Shown here one piece after another: positions 9,751 to 20,296 of a DNA stretch of 64,000 nucleotides; within the stretch, counting starts at the first letter, position 1; every line of letters starts with the position of its first letter. The position numbers and the translations under genes are program-made. This stretch comes from Limnohabitans sp. (lineage in GTDB: Bacteria; Pseudomonadota; Gammaproteobacteria; Burkholderiales; Burkholderiaceae_C). Below the pieces are notes generated by a model that saw nothing but the letters and a program-made list of their open reading frames with translations, searched no databases and was not told where the DNA came from. The DNA lies in NCBI GenBank assembly GCA_024642215.1, contig JAHEBO010000011.1, positions 5,616 to 69,615 on the forward strand, read 5' to 3'.

Positions 9751-10761
9751 ATGAAGATTTTGGTGACGGGGGGTGCTGGCTACATTGGCAGCCACACCTG
9801 TGTGCAGTTGATCGACAAAGGCTGGCAACCCGTCATCTTGGATTCTCTGGTCAATTCCAAAGTCAGTGTCCTTGATCGCATCGAAAGCATCACCGGACAT
9901 CGCCCCCCCTTTATTAAAGGCGATGTACGTGATGCTGACTTGCTTAGCAAGCTACTTTCAGAGCACAGCGTCGAGGCTGTGATTCACTTCGCTGGGCTGA
10001 AGGCCGTTGGCGAATCCGTTGCCCAACCCCTGCGTTATTACGACAACAACGTGCACGGCAGCGTGGTCTTGATGCAAGCCATGCAAAAATGCGCTGTCAA
10101 AACACTCGTATTCAGTTCGTCGGCAACGGTCTATGGCCACGCCTTTGCGCCACCTTGGAACGAGCAAGTACCCACCGCCCCCGCCAACCCCTACGGACGC
10201 AGCAAACTCATGGTGGACCAGATCATGGGCGATATGGCCGCGGCAGACGCCGCATGTTCCATGACCTCCTTGCGCTACTTCAATCCCGTTGGCGCTCATG
10301 CCAGCGGCCTCATGGGCGAAGACCCGCAAGGCACCCCCAACAACCTCATGCCCTACCTGGCCCAAGTGGCCGTGGGAAGACTTGAAGCCTTGCAAATCTA
10401 CGGCACTGACTACGATACGCCCGACGGCACCGGCGTTCGTGACTACATTCACGTGACTGATTTAGCACAAGGCCATATCGCTGCTTTGGCCTATGCCCAT
10501 GGGCAGCCAGGCCACCATGTCTTCAATTTAGGCAGTGGTCAAGGTCACAGTGTGATGGACATGCTCAAGGCATTTGGCAAGGCCTGTGGCCGCGAATTGC
10601 CTTACACCTTGTCGCCTCGCAGACCTGGCGATGTTGCAGCCTATTGGGCCAACCCACAGCACGCGCGCAACACCTTGGGTTGGCATGCTGAAAAAAGCAT
10701 TGACGACATGTGCCAAGACACATGGCGCTGGCAATCTTCAAATCCAAACGGCTATCTCTGA
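9751..10761 (+). CDS. galE: UDP-glucose 4-epimerase
   Basis: MKILVTGGAGYIGSHTCVQL; NPYGRSKLMVDQI; RDYIHVTDLAQGH. Confidence 0.96.
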   Translation: MKILVTGGAGYIGSHTCVQLIDKGWQPVILDSLVNSKVSVLDRIESITGHRPPFIKGDVRDADLLSKLLSEHSVEAVIHFAGLKAVGESVAQPLRYYDNNVHGSVVLMQAMQKCAVKTLVFSSSATVYGHAFAPPWNEQVPTAPANPYGRSKLMVDQIMGDMAAADAACSMTSLRYFNPVGAHASGLMGEDPQGTPNNLMPYLAQVAVGRLEALQIYGTDYDTPDGTGVRDYIHVTDLAQGHIAALAYAHGQPGHHVFNLGSGQGHSVMDMLKAFGKACGRELPYTLSPRRPGDVAAYWANPQHARNTLGWHAEKSIDDMCQDTWRWQSSNPNGYL

Positions 10762-10854
10762 AAATTTTAACTTGGTACGTCTTTTGCTCATGAGTTTTCG
10801 TTGAGTTGCTCAACGCTCTCTCATTAACCTTATTGGTGCATACAAAGGATTTCC

Positions 10855-11709
10855 ATGTCACGCTCATTTGCCTCGCGCACAATTTCCAAATCTCGCATTG
10901 CCTTGGCTGCTGCATCAGCCCTTACCGCCATGGTCATGGCGCCGGCACAAGCTGCCAACTGGAGCGACACATCTGTCGGCATGCGCTATGTTTCTGATCA
11001 ATCTGAGCCTGGCGTCACCGACAGTGTGTCTAAGAATGTGATGACTTTCACCCACGTCAGTGGTGACAACCTGGGCTCCAACTTCTTCACCATCGACCTG
11101 TTGAAATCCAGCAGTGTGGACCCTAGCAACAAAGGCCCTGCAGGTGCCCAAGAATGGTATGGCTTTTACAAGCGCAGCTTTTCCTTGAGCGCGCTCACAG
11201 GCAACAAAGGCGGCTATGGCATTGCCAAAGACCTGAGCCTGATTGCCCGTTTTGACGCAGGCACCAAAAACACCACTTTTGCACCAGCACCGCGCAAAGT
11301 TCGTTTAGGTCTCAGCGCTGCCATGCCTGTCACAGCCGGTTTTTGGGATGTGGGCGTAGAAGTGATGAAAGAATCTAATCACAATGGCATCGTGGGCAAA
11401 GATGTCAGTTTCTCCTCAGCACCGGTCTTCACAACAGCTTGGGCTGTGGCAGCGGGTCCTGGCACTTTCACAGGTTTCCTCGACATCGTGGGCGCTAAAG
11501 GCAAAGATGGTTTTGGCGACGAAACCAAAACTGAAACGCTGGGCCGTGCACTCTATATGTTTGACATCGGTGGCGCTAAATCTGGCTTCAAAGCAGGCGG
11601 TGGCGTGGAATACTGGAACAACAAATTTGGCTGCAACAATGCCAAGTCGTTTGTGAAAAACAGCTGCACGGCCACAACGCCAGTCCTCTTGGTTGAGTAC
11701 CACATGTAA
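10855..11709 (+). CDS. Outer envelope / outer-membrane channel-like protein
   Basis: Signal peptide (AAASALTAMVMAPAQAA), alternating beta-strand-like C-terminal sequence; family assignment tentative. Confidence 0.55.
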   Translation: MSRSFASRTISKSRIALAAASALTAMVMAPAQAANWSDTSVGMRYVSDQSEPGVTDSVSKNVMTFTHVSGDNLGSNFFTIDLLKSSSVDPSNKGPAGAQEWYGFYKRSFSLSALTGNKGGYGIAKDLSLIARFDAGTKNTTFAPAPRKVRLGLSAAMPVTAGFWDVGVEVMKESNHNGIVGKDVSFSSAPVFTTAWAVAAGPGTFTGFLDIVGAKGKDGFGDETKTETLGRALYMFDIGGAKSGFKAGGGVEYWNNKFGCNNAKSFVKNSCTATTPVLLVEYHM

Positions 11710-11712
11710 ACC

Positions 11713-11742
11713 CAACATCGGCCATCTATGTGGCCGGTGTTG
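11713..11742 (+). terminator. Strong intergenic hairpin at a convergent gene junction
   Basis: CAACATCGGCCA-tctatg-TGGCCGGTGTTG, 12-bp stem with one G-U; no long T-run. Confidence 0.5.
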
Positions 11743-11758
11743 AATCACTTTGAAAGTC

Positions 11759-13087
11759 CTAAGCGGCCTTGAAAGTGAAGGGTTCTAAAGGCAGGCTGCT
11801 GGTGCGGCCTGCCAATTTGTCTGCCAGCAATTCGGCAGAGCCTGCGGCCAAAGTTAAACCCAAAGTGCCATGGCCGATGTTGGCATAGACGTTTTCACAT
11901 GCCGTTTGATCGATGATCGGACGGCCTGATGGCGTGGCAGGACGAAGACCTGCCCAAGTTTGGACTTTGGCGTAATCGCCCGCATCTGGAAAATTATCGC
12001 GCGCTTGTTTGATCAATGCAGCAATGCGTGAGGGATCAATGTCCCGATTTTCTCGGCCCAAGTCGACCATGCCAGCCACACGCAATCGATGACCCAATTT
12101 GGCAAACACAATTTTGTGATGACTGTCGGTGATGGACACAGAGGGGGCAATGCCGTGTTCGCAATCGAGCGTGATGGAGAAACCCTTGAGTCCTAACAAG
12201 GGTGCACGGGTGTCAAACTTTTTCAACAACTCGCGACTGCTGAGGCCTGCAGCCACCACAAAATAGTCGGCTTTAAATTCCTCAACATCCGACGCGGCAT
12301 CGGTCTCTTCAAGGACTGTACTTTGAGATTTGAGTTTCAAAGCGACACAACGACGTCCCTCTTGGACTGCGCCTGTGATGCGCGTGTCGTAACGCAACTC
12401 GCCACCGCGCGACACAATCAAGCGCTCTAAATACATGCACAGGCCATGGCTGTCGACCACATCTTCAGAAGGGGTGTAAATGCCTCCCGCCAACTTGCTT
12501 TGCATGGCCGCCAATGCAGGTTCTTTGGCAACGCATTCCGCTGCCGACAGCACATACTGCTCGCAGCCCACATTCAAACTGTGTTGATAGGCCACTTGTG
12601 CGCCGGCCGACATCAACGCCGCTTGATCGCGAAATACCACCAGTTTGCCATTGGTGCGGTAATCCAATCCTGCAGCAGTGGTCCAACTGGCAGGTGCATC
12701 GGCCAACCACGCTCTTAAGACACGTCGAGACAAATAACCCAAGCCCAGCAGGTCGCGCGTCGTTTGATGCGCTTTGGCAGTGGTGCAATGCGATGCAAAA
12801 CTCAAGCTCCAGCGCACAAAATCGGGCGACAAAGAAGGGTGAATCCGCAGCGGGCCATCTTTTTTCAGCAACCACTTAGGCAAACTGGTGAGGGCTGAAG
12901 GTTCGGCCAAGGGGGCAACATAGCTGTACGACAGCTGGGCGCCATTGGCATAGCTGGTCACCAGCCCAGGTGCTGCGCTTTCTTCAATCACGCTCACTTG
13001 CCAGCCGTCTTGCATCAAGCGCCAGGCCGTGGACAAACCCACAATGCCGGCACCGATCACGCACACGTGTTTAGTTTGCGGATTCAT
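11759..13087 (-). CDS. FAD-dependent oxidoreductase, D-amino acid dehydrogenase (DadA)-like
   Basis: VCVIGAGIVGLSTAWRLMQDGWQVSVIEE...; GLRPATPSGRPIID; GHGTLGLTLAAGSAELLADKLAGR. Confidence 0.85.
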   Translation of the reverse strand: MNPQTKHVCVIGAGIVGLSTAWRLMQDGWQVSVIEESAAPGLVTSYANGAQLSYSYVAPLAEPSALTSLPKWLLKKDGPLRIHPSLSPDFVRWSLSFASHCTTAKAHQTTRDLLGLGYLSRRVLRAWLADAPASWTTAAGLDYRTNGKLVVFRDQAALMSAGAQVAYQHSLNVGCEQYVLSAAECVAKEPALAAMQSKLAGGIYTPSEDVVDSHGLCMYLERLIVSRGGELRYDTRITGAVQEGRRCVALKLKSQSTVLEETDAASDVEEFKADYFVVAAGLSSRELLKKFDTRAPLLGLKGFSITLDCEHGIAPSVSITDSHHKIVFAKLGHRLRVAGMVDLGRENRDIDPSRIAALIKQARDNFPDAGDYAKVQTWAGLRPATPSGRPIIDQTACENVYANIGHGTLGLTLAAGSAELLADKLAGRTSSLPLEPFTFKAA

Positions 13088-13983
13088 GATTTGCCATCGT
13101 ACTGTTTTCCATGCGCCAATAATTCTGGCGTGCCAATCAATTGATTCAGATCATCAAAATTCAGCATCTGGTCGCGCCACGGCGTGGTGGTTTGGTGTGC
13201 GTGCAAACTGCTGTAATAGCCTTGCAAGGTATGCGCCACTGCGCGTGCCGTGCCGCCTGGGAAAATCACAATTTTGAAGCCCCGGTCACCCAGCTCGGTG
13301 GCGCTTTGTATTGGCGTTTGACCGCCCTCCACCATGTTGGCCAACAAAGGAATGCGATGTGCAAACTGCGCGCAAGCTTGGTCCATTTGTGCGGGGCTGC
13401 GCAAAGCCTCAATGAACAGGGCGTCTACACCGCAGGCCAAGTAGGCTTCCGCTCGTTCTAAGGCAGCTTCAATACCTTCCACGGCCAGTGCATCCGTACG
13501 CGCCAAAATCAAGGTGTTGCGGCTATGCCGAGCATCCAATGCCGCTTTCAATTTACCTTGCATCTCTGCCACAGGCACCACGCCTTTGCCATCCAAATGG
13601 CCGCATCGCTTGGGAAAGGTTTGGTCTTCAATTTGAATCATGGCTGCACCCGCGCGTTCAAAATCGCGAACGGTGCGCTGCGTATTGAGTGCATTGCCAA
13701 AGCCTGTATCGGCATCCACAATCACAGGCACTTTGATGCGATCGGTGATGTGGGCCAAAGTTTGCGCCACTTCGGTGGCCGTGGTCAGGCCAATGTCAGA
13801 ACGGCCCAAGCGCGTGTAGGCAATGGAAGCACCCGACAAATACAAGGCTTCAAAGCCGGCCTGTTCAGCAATCAATGCGCTGAAGGCATCGTAAATGCCA
13901 GGGGCTAACAGCGCAGTGGGCTGCTGAAGTCGCAGTGCCAAATGGGCGGTGTCAGCAGGGGTCGTTGTGGCTTTTGAAGTCAT
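13084..13983 (-). CDS. Isocitrate lyase/PEP mutase family lyase (methylisocitrate/dimethylmalate lyase-like)
   Basis: LLAPGIYDAFSALIAEQAGFEALYLSGASIAYTRLGRSDIGL, VIVDADTGFGNALN, IEDQTFPKRCGH; internal ATG start. Confidence 0.88.
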   Translation of the reverse strand: MTSKATTTPADTAHLALRLQQPTALLAPGIYDAFSALIAEQAGFEALYLSGASIAYTRLGRSDIGLTTATEVAQTLAHITDRIKVPVIVDADTGFGNALNTQRTVRDFERAGAAMIQIEDQTFPKRCGHLDGKGVVPVAEMQGKLKAALDARHSRNTLILARTDALAVEGIEAALERAEAYLACGVDALFIEALRSPAQMDQACAQFAHRIPLLANMVEGGQTPIQSATELGDRGFKIVIFPGGTARAVAHTLQGYYSSLHAHQTTTPWRDQMLNFDDLNQLIGTPELLAHGKQYDGKS

Positions 13984-15356
13984 CTGGTTTTCTCCGAAAT
14001 TTTTTGTGCAACGGTCTGCGCCGCAATATGTCCGCCGGCAATGGCACTTAACAAACCATTGCCCGACAGATAGCCCCACACTTCAGCGCCAGACACACCC
14101 CGTGCGGCGCCACCGGCGGCATACACATTGGGCAAGGTCTCGCCATTGGGCTTGAGGACTTGGCAATCCGCATCGATGTTCAAGCCGCCCTGCGTGTGAA
14201 ACAAGGCGCCGGTGACTTTGATGGCATGAAACGGCGCTTCCAAAGATCGTTTGAAAGTTCGACCCCAAGCAACTGCTGCGTTGTTTTGATTCACAGCAGA
14301 CAAGGTGTTCGCCAGCGTATCGACAGGACAACCCACGATGGCCGCCAAAGACGCAACATCGGCGGCCGACTTCACCGCACCCGCAGATTGCGCAGCAACA
14401 AAGTCTGGAAAGTCTTGCGCAAAACGCAGCAGTTGGTTGTCGAATACATTCCATGCGACACCCTCCGGCTGATTCAAAACTTGAACAGCAGCTTCTGAGT
14501 AGCCTTGGGTTTCATCGTGAAAACGTTCACCCAATGCGTTGATTTGCACGCCGCCTTCCATCATGAGTGCCCAAGAAATCAGGCTGCCTTGTGGAATGGC
14601 CCAAGAGCCATGTCCCTGATAGGCGCCCATGTCGGCCAAGGCTGCACCCAATTGCAACCCCCAAGCAATGGCGCTGCCATCGTTGCCCACATGGCCTGCG
14701 TACTGCGCGTCTTTCATGGCGGGCAAGTGTTGCTTCACCATGTCAGCATTGCCACCAAAACCATTGCAAGCCAAGATGACGGCATCGCACGACAAACGGC
14801 TGGTACTGCCATCGGGTTGCAAATAACTGAGGCTGTGAATGGTACCCGTGTCGTCGGCATGCAGCGCCGTCACCTGCGCCTGTGTTAACACCACAATGCC
14901 CGCCTCATCTGCTGCTGCACGGAGTCGGGTCATCAAACCTTCACCGGTTTTTTCAGGGACGGCATGCATGCGGTGCACGCTGTGGCCAGGATACAAAAAC
15001 TGATCAAGCAATAGCCAGGGAATGTGGTGATGGGTTTCCAACGCGTCCATGGCCGGTCCAATGGCTTCGCTGTAGGCCTTCGCCAAAGCAGGCGCTGATT
15101 GGCCATGTGCTTTGTTTTGTATGTCTTGCGCAAACAATTCTGGACTGTCTTGCACCTTGGCGGCTTTTTGCACCCGGGTTGCAGGCGCTGGCACAAAGCC
15201 AGACGACAAAGCGGTAGAACCCGCTGGCACTGCATCTCGTTCGAGCACCACGCACTCAATGCCTTGCCTGTGCAAAGCCAGTGCCGCAGTCAGTCCACAG
15301 GCACCTGCCCCGACAATGACCACTGGCGTGTGAATGGTTTCGTCTGAAGCGCTCAT
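13980..15356 (-). CDS. FAD-binding dehydrogenase, fumarate reductase/succinate dehydrogenase flavoprotein-like
   Basis: VVIVGAGACGLTAALALHRQGIECVVLER; GALFHTQGGLNID...LPNVYAAGGAARGVSG. Confidence 0.85.
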   Translation of the reverse strand: MSASDETIHTPVVIVGAGACGLTAALALHRQGIECVVLERDAVPAGSTALSSGFVPAPATRVQKAAKVQDSPELFAQDIQNKAHGQSAPALAKAYSEAIGPAMDALETHHHIPWLLLDQFLYPGHSVHRMHAVPEKTGEGLMTRLRAAADEAGIVVLTQAQVTALHADDTGTIHSLSYLQPDGSTSRLSCDAVILACNGFGGNADMVKQHLPAMKDAQYAGHVGNDGSAIAWGLQLGAALADMGAYQGHGSWAIPQGSLISWALMMEGGVQINALGERFHDETQGYSEAAVQVLNQPEGVAWNVFDNQLLRFAQDFPDFVAAQSAGAVKSAADVASLAAIVGCPVDTLANTLSAVNQNNAAVAWGRTFKRSLEAPFHAIKVTGALFHTQGGLNIDADCQVLKPNGETLPNVYAAGGAARGVSGAEVWGYLSGNGLLSAIAGGHIAAQTVAQKISEKTR

Positions 15357-15967
15357 GCCAAGCTGCTGACAAATTCGCTGCAAGTCGTGACTTTGCCAAT
15401 CGATGCCAAGTCGGCCAACGAAGCTTGATGCAAGGCATCGCTGAACGCAGCGCAGCCATCGCTCAAGACCACCACGTTGTAATCGCGCAAGTGGGCATCA
15501 CGTGCGGTACTGGCCACACCGCCATTGGTCACAATACCGCACACCACCACGTTTTCAATGCCCGCTTTGCGCAGTACCCAATCGAGTTGGGTGTTGAAAA
15601 ATGCAGAGTACGCCACTTTACAAACTACCAAGTCCACGCAATTTCGGAGTTCTGGCACATTGGCTTGACCCACACTGCCCGGTGCAAAATCGCCTTTGCG
15701 CAAGAAGGGGCGCTTCTCGAGCAAGTGGGGCGACACCATCGGTTCGCCTTTGGCATCGGGCCACAAAGTGAATTGACTGGCCGCTACATAGCCCCCCTGG
15801 GCTTTCAAAGCTTTGGCCACAGGCGCTACGCGCGCAGGCAACAACAAGGCTTCTGCACTGACGGTGTTGCCACGCGCATAAGCGCCTTGCGGCGACAAAA
15901 AGTCGTTTTGCAAATCCACAATGAGCAAGGCGGTGCGTGTCGCTGCGATGTTTGAATGCTGGGTCAT
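15353..15967 (-). CDS. Isochorismatase-family cysteine hydrolase (amidohydrolase)
   Basis: TALLIVDLQNDFLSPQGAYARG...; VCGIVTNGGVASTARDAHLRDYNVVVLSDGCAA. Confidence 0.88.
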   Translation of the reverse strand: MTQHSNIAATRTALLIVDLQNDFLSPQGAYARGNTVSAEALLLPARVAPVAKALKAQGGYVAASQFTLWPDAKGEPMVSPHLLEKRPFLRKGDFAPGSVGQANVPELRNCVDLVVCKVAYSAFFNTQLDWVLRKAGIENVVVCGIVTNGGVASTARDAHLRDYNVVVLSDGCAAFSDALHQASLADLASIGKVTTCSEFVSSLA

Positions 15968-16001
15968 GACAAAACTTTCTTCATGGAAGCGTACGCTGAA
16001 T

Positions 16002-18050
16002 TCAAACTTGTGCGGTGACCAGCAAATTGCCCATGGCATCCACTTTGGCTTCAAAGCCTGGCTCCAACCACACAGTCGTGTCGGCCTGTTCCAAAATGGC
16101 CGGGCCATTCACCTTGGCGCCAATCGGCAATTCCAATCGGGCGTAGCGCTGGGCATCCCACCACTGACCTTGGTGGTACACACGCTGCACGCCCAAAGGC
16201 TGCGTGCTGCCGGCACCCACGGGTGCCAACACCGACAAATCAAATTTGGGTCGACGGCCAATGCGGGCATAGCGCAAGTTCATGACGCGAATCACGGGGC
16301 CTTCGAGCACGCGGCCAAAAGCGTTTTGATACGCTTCAGTGAACGCTTGGCGCAAACCCTCGGCTGACAACTGCGAACGTTGCACGTTCACTTGCAGTGT
16401 GTGGGTTTGGCCGGTAAACAGCATGTCGAGCGCAATGTTTTCATCCACCGCGACAAAGCGCACACCCGCAGAATCAAGTCGTGCTTGGCAAGCCTCTGCC
16501 AATTGGTCGATGCGCGCCAACACCTCTGTGAAGTTCACATCACTCAAGGCTTGGTTCAAAGTTTGCACAGCATCATGGCGCATGTCGGCCATCACACAGC
16601 CCAAGGCCGATGTCACGCCAGGGTAACGCGGTACGATGCCTGTGGCCACGCCCACTTCGCGCATCATGGCGCACACATGCAAGCCACCACCGCCGCCAAA
16701 AGGCATGTAAGCAAACTGTCGTGGATCGTGACCTTTTTCAATGGACACCACGCGCACAGCACCAGCCATCTTGGCGTTGGCCACCGTCAAAATGGCTTCG
16801 GCTGCTTCCAAAGTGCTGAGGCCCAAGGGCTCTGCCACATGCTTTTGAATGGCCTGCTCCGACAGGTCTGCGCGCAAAGCCTGCAACAAGCCACCGCCCA
16901 AAGGACGGTCGGCAGCGATGCGGCCCAAGAACACATTGGCATCGGTCACGGTAGGTCGTGTGTTGCCACGGTCGTAGCAAGCCGGGCCTGGCACACTGCC
17001 AGCCGACTCGGGGCCTACTTGCAACATGCCACTGGCGTCCACGGAGGCAATGGAGCCGCCGCCTGCGCCAATGGTTTCAATTTGAATCATGGGAGAGCGC
17101 ACCACCAAGCCAAACTCAATGGAGGTTTGCGCCGCCAAGGCCGCTTCGCCTTGCGCCACCAAGGACACATCAAACGAGGTGCCGCCCATGTCACCGGTCA
17201 TCACATTGGGGTAACCAGCTGCGCGTGCAATGGCCGCACAAGCCATGACACCCGCGGCAGGGCCAGACAAGGCCGTACGAACCGGCACATCGCATGCCGT
17301 TTGACGCGACATCACGCCGCCATTGCTTTGAACAATCAGCAATTCGCCTTCAAAGCCTTGGCCACGTAAATCAGATTCCAAGCGCGTCAAATAACTGCCC
17401 ACCACGGGCTGCAAAGCCGCATTCAAGGTGGCTGTAGAGCAGCGCTCAAACTCGCGAATTTCGGGCAAGACTTCGCTGGCCGCGGTCACGTGAGGGTTGG
17501 GCCACATGGCGCGCACGGCCGCCACGGCGGCTTGCTCGTTGGCCATGTTGGCATAGGCATTGATGAAGAACACGCACACCGCTTCGCAACCAGCGTCTAG
17601 CAAAGCTTGCGCTTGCGCTTTGACTTGATCGATGTCGACAGGCGTGTGAATTTGACCATCGGCCAACACGCGCTCGTCCACTTCCAAGCGCAAAGCGCGC
17701 GGCACGATGGGCGTGAAGCTACCGCGCAAACCCCAGGTCTGCGGCCGATCGCGACGGCGCATTTCCAGCACATCACGAAAACCACGTGTGGTGATGATGC
17801 CGGTACGCGCTACTTTGCGCTCTAGCAGCGCATTGGTTCCCACCGTGGTGCCGTGCACAATGCTGGCCACACCAGAAGCAGAACCATCGTCTGAAATTTT
17901 CTGAATGCCATTCATGAAACCGCGCGCTTCTTCGCCGCGTGTTGAAGGCACTTTCACAATGCGTGCGGTTCCGGTTTGCTCATCGAGCACAAACAAATCG
18001 GTGAACGTGCCGCCCACGTCCACACCCACCACCCAGCGTTTCTGGCTCAT
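16002..18050 (-). CDS. Hydantoinase/oxoprolinase family protein, HyuA-type subunit
   Basis: VGVDVGGTFTDLFVLDEQTG; GDMGGTSFDVSLV; 4-bp overlap with the HyuB-type gene. Confidence 0.93.
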   Translation of the reverse strand: MSQKRWVVGVDVGGTFTDLFVLDEQTGTARIVKVPSTRGEEARGFMNGIQKISDDGSASGVASIVHGTTVGTNALLERKVARTGIITTRGFRDVLEMRRRDRPQTWGLRGSFTPIVPRALRLEVDERVLADGQIHTPVDIDQVKAQAQALLDAGCEAVCVFFINAYANMANEQAAVAAVRAMWPNPHVTAASEVLPEIREFERCSTATLNAALQPVVGSYLTRLESDLRGQGFEGELLIVQSNGGVMSRQTACDVPVRTALSGPAAGVMACAAIARAAGYPNVMTGDMGGTSFDVSLVAQGEAALAAQTSIEFGLVVRSPMIQIETIGAGGGSIASVDASGMLQVGPESAGSVPGPACYDRGNTRPTVTDANVFLGRIAADRPLGGGLLQALRADLSEQAIQKHVAEPLGLSTLEAAEAILTVANAKMAGAVRVVSIEKGHDPRQFAYMPFGGGGGLHVCAMMREVGVATGIVPRYPGVTSALGCVMADMRHDAVQTLNQALSDVNFTEVLARIDQLAEACQARLDSAGVRFVAVDENIALDMLFTGQTHTLQVNVQRSQLSAEGLRQAFTEAYQNAFGRVLEGPVIRVMNLRYARIGRRPKFDLSVLAPVGAGSTQPLGVQRVYHQGQWWDAQRYARLELPIGAKVNGPAILEQADTTVWLEPGFEAKVDAMGNLLVTAQV

Positions 18051-19735
18051 GATTTTTCCTTTGAAACGTAGGCTTCTTCAATGTCTTTGGCGCGCGCTTC
18101 GGCGCTGCGGTCGCTGGGCTTGCCCCAACCGCCGCCACCCGGTGTTTGCAAACGCACGCGCTCGCCTTTCTTCAAACGAATGCCTAGCATCTTGGAGACC
18201 ATGGGCGGTGTTTTCCAAACGCCATCGTTTTCATACTCAAACACATTGGGCAAGGCAGGCTGGCCGCCTGCAATGCCTTTGGGTGAGGCTTTGCCGCGCT
18301 CACCAAAAATAAAAGCTTCGGCCGATTCTTCTAACAATTCAATTTCGTAAACGGCACCCAAGCCTCCGCGGTGTTGACCATCGCCCCCTGAATTAGCGCG
18401 CAAAGCCCATTGCGTAAAGCGCACAGGATAAGCCGCTTCCAAAATTTCCAAAGGCGGAATGGTGGCGGTCGAAATGGGCGCATTGCTGTGCGACAAACCA
18501 TCGGCATCAGAATGACCGCCATGGCCGCCGCCAAAGAAGCTGAACATCACCCAGCGCTGGCCTTTGCGTTTTTCATCGGTGCGATGGCCTGCAATCGACA
18601 ACGCATTGATGGTGCCGTAGGCATGCGCCACTGCGCGTTTGGGATCAGCCAGTGCCGTGGCACTGAAGATCACATCGATCATGCGCAAAATGGTTTCGGT
18701 GTAGCCACCCACGGGACGTGGACGTTCTGCACTGATCACCAAGCGATCGGGAATGATGAAATCGACGGCATCGAGCACGCCAGCATTGGCAGGCACATCA
18801 GGAAAGACGTGCTTCAAAGCCACATAACAAGCCGCTACTGCGGTCGCCTTGGAAATGTTCACGGGGCCGGCACATTGCGCAGACGTGCGAGAAAAATCCA
18901 AGGTCAAACGATCGCCCTTGACGGTCATGTCCAAGGCAATGGTGAGCGGTGTATCGACCACCCCGTCGTTGTCCAGCAGGTCTTCGAAGCTGTAGCAACC
19001 ATCCGGCAAACTGGCAATGTGCGAGCGCATCAAACGCACTGCGCGGGAGCGCAACTCCACCATGGCCTGCGCCACTTTGGCGTCACCATATTCATCGAGC
19101 AAGCCATTCAGGCGCTTGGCACCCAATTCCAGCGCTGCCAGTTGACCATTCAGGTCACCCCACAGGCTGTCGGGCAAGCGGGTATTGGCACGCAAAATGG
19201 CCAGCACATCTTCGTCCAATACGCCTGCACGCAAAATGCGGACGGGCGGAATTTGCACGGCCTCTTGCCAACACTCGGTGGCGGCAGGGTTGTAATTGCC
19301 CGGTACGGCTCCGCCCACATCGTGCCAATGCGCCGCTGAAGCCAAGAAGCAAAACAATTGGCCATCACGGAAGAACGGGCGAACCAATTTGAAATCGTTG
19401 GCGTGGGTGCCGCCTTCATAAGGGTCGTTGAACAACCAAATGTCGCCGTCTTGCATGCCACCGCGCGTGGCAGCGGCTTTGGCTGCAGCGCGCACTGCAA
19501 AGGCCATCGCGCCCACAAACACGGGCAAGCCTGATTTGCCTTGCACCAGGGTGTCGCCAGACACGCCATCGTAAATGCCGTGGCACGCATCGTGCGCTTC
19601 CGCAATGATGGGGTTAAAGGCGCTGCGGTACAAGGTAGCGTCCATCTCATCGGCCACTTGCTCTAAACGACCCTTTAAAACCGCCAAGGTCACGGGATCA
19701 AGGGCAGAAGAATTTTGAAGCTTTCGCTCACTCAT
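18047..19735 (-). CDS. Hydantoinase B/oxoprolinase family protein, HyuB-type subunit
   Basis: LDPVTLAVLKGRLEQVADEMDATLYRSAFNPIIAEAHDACHGIYD; C-terminal TPGGGGWGKP. Confidence 0.93.
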   Translation of the reverse strand: MSERKLQNSSALDPVTLAVLKGRLEQVADEMDATLYRSAFNPIIAEAHDACHGIYDGVSGDTLVQGKSGLPVFVGAMAFAVRAAAKAAATRGGMQDGDIWLFNDPYEGGTHANDFKLVRPFFRDGQLFCFLASAAHWHDVGGAVPGNYNPAATECWQEAVQIPPVRILRAGVLDEDVLAILRANTRLPDSLWGDLNGQLAALELGAKRLNGLLDEYGDAKVAQAMVELRSRAVRLMRSHIASLPDGCYSFEDLLDNDGVVDTPLTIALDMTVKGDRLTLDFSRTSAQCAGPVNISKATAVAACYVALKHVFPDVPANAGVLDAVDFIIPDRLVISAERPRPVGGYTETILRMIDVIFSATALADPKRAVAHAYGTINALSIAGHRTDEKRKGQRWVMFSFFGGGHGGHSDADGLSHSNAPISTATIPPLEILEAAYPVRFTQWALRANSGGDGQHRGGLGAVYEIELLEESAEAFIFGERGKASPKGIAGGQPALPNVFEYENDGVWKTPPMVSKMLGIRLKKGERVRLQTPGGGGWGKPSDRSAEARAKDIEEAYVSKEKS

Positions 19736-19760
19736 TGGATTTCCATTCTTTGCGAAAAAT

Positions 19761-20285
19761 TCAGGACGACAAACTGGCGATGAATGGCTGCGTTGACTTC
19801 GCTGCCATGCGCTGTTTCAGCACATTGACCAAGCCACCGGCATTGACCATGTCCATTAAAAAGGAAGGAACTGGCGCACAAGACAGTACGCGTCCAGAGG
19901 TCGTCAACACTTGAGGCGTTGTGCCTTCGTAGGTCAATTGCACTTGTTCGTTTTCTTGCAGACTGTCTGCTTCGGGACAAGTCAAAAGTAACAAACCCAA
20001 GTTGAATGCATTTCTAAAAAACAAACCACTGTAAGTCGGCGCAATCACTGCCGCCACGCCCAAATGTTTCAATGCACCTGCAGCCTGTTCTCGGGATGAG
20101 CCTATGCCAAAGTTGGCGCCAGACACCAACACATCGCCAGCTTGAACTTCTCTTGCAAAATCGGTTCGGTGCACTTCCAAGCAGTGCGCCGCAATCACGT
20201 CAATGCCATGTTTCATGTAGGCACCAGGCGCCAAGGCATCGGTGTCGATGTTGGCGCCGACGCGCCAAACTTTGTGTGACTTCAT
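19761..20285 (-). CDS. Aconitase-family small subunit (LeuD / 3-isopropylmalate dehydratase-like)
   Basis: VWRVGANIDTDALAPGAYMK; VLVSGANFGIGSSREQAAGALKHLGVAAVIAPTYSGLFFRNAFNLGL. Confidence 0.9.
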   Translation of the reverse strand: MKSHKVWRVGANIDTDALAPGAYMKHGIDVIAAHCLEVHRTDFAREVQAGDVLVSGANFGIGSSREQAAGALKHLGVAAVIAPTYSGLFFRNAFNLGLLLLTCPEADSLQENEQVQLTYEGTTPQVLTTSGRVLSCAPVPSFLMDMVNAGGLVNVLKQRMAAKSTQPFIASLSS

Positions 20286-20296
20286 TGCAGATTGAC

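Noticed and set aside
16380-17369. 329-aa plus-strand ORF opposite HyuA, and the similar 309-aa ORF at 18410-19339 opposite HyuB
   Set aside because: Antisense shadow ORFs with biased composition, no domain-like sequence, fully inside well-supported genes.
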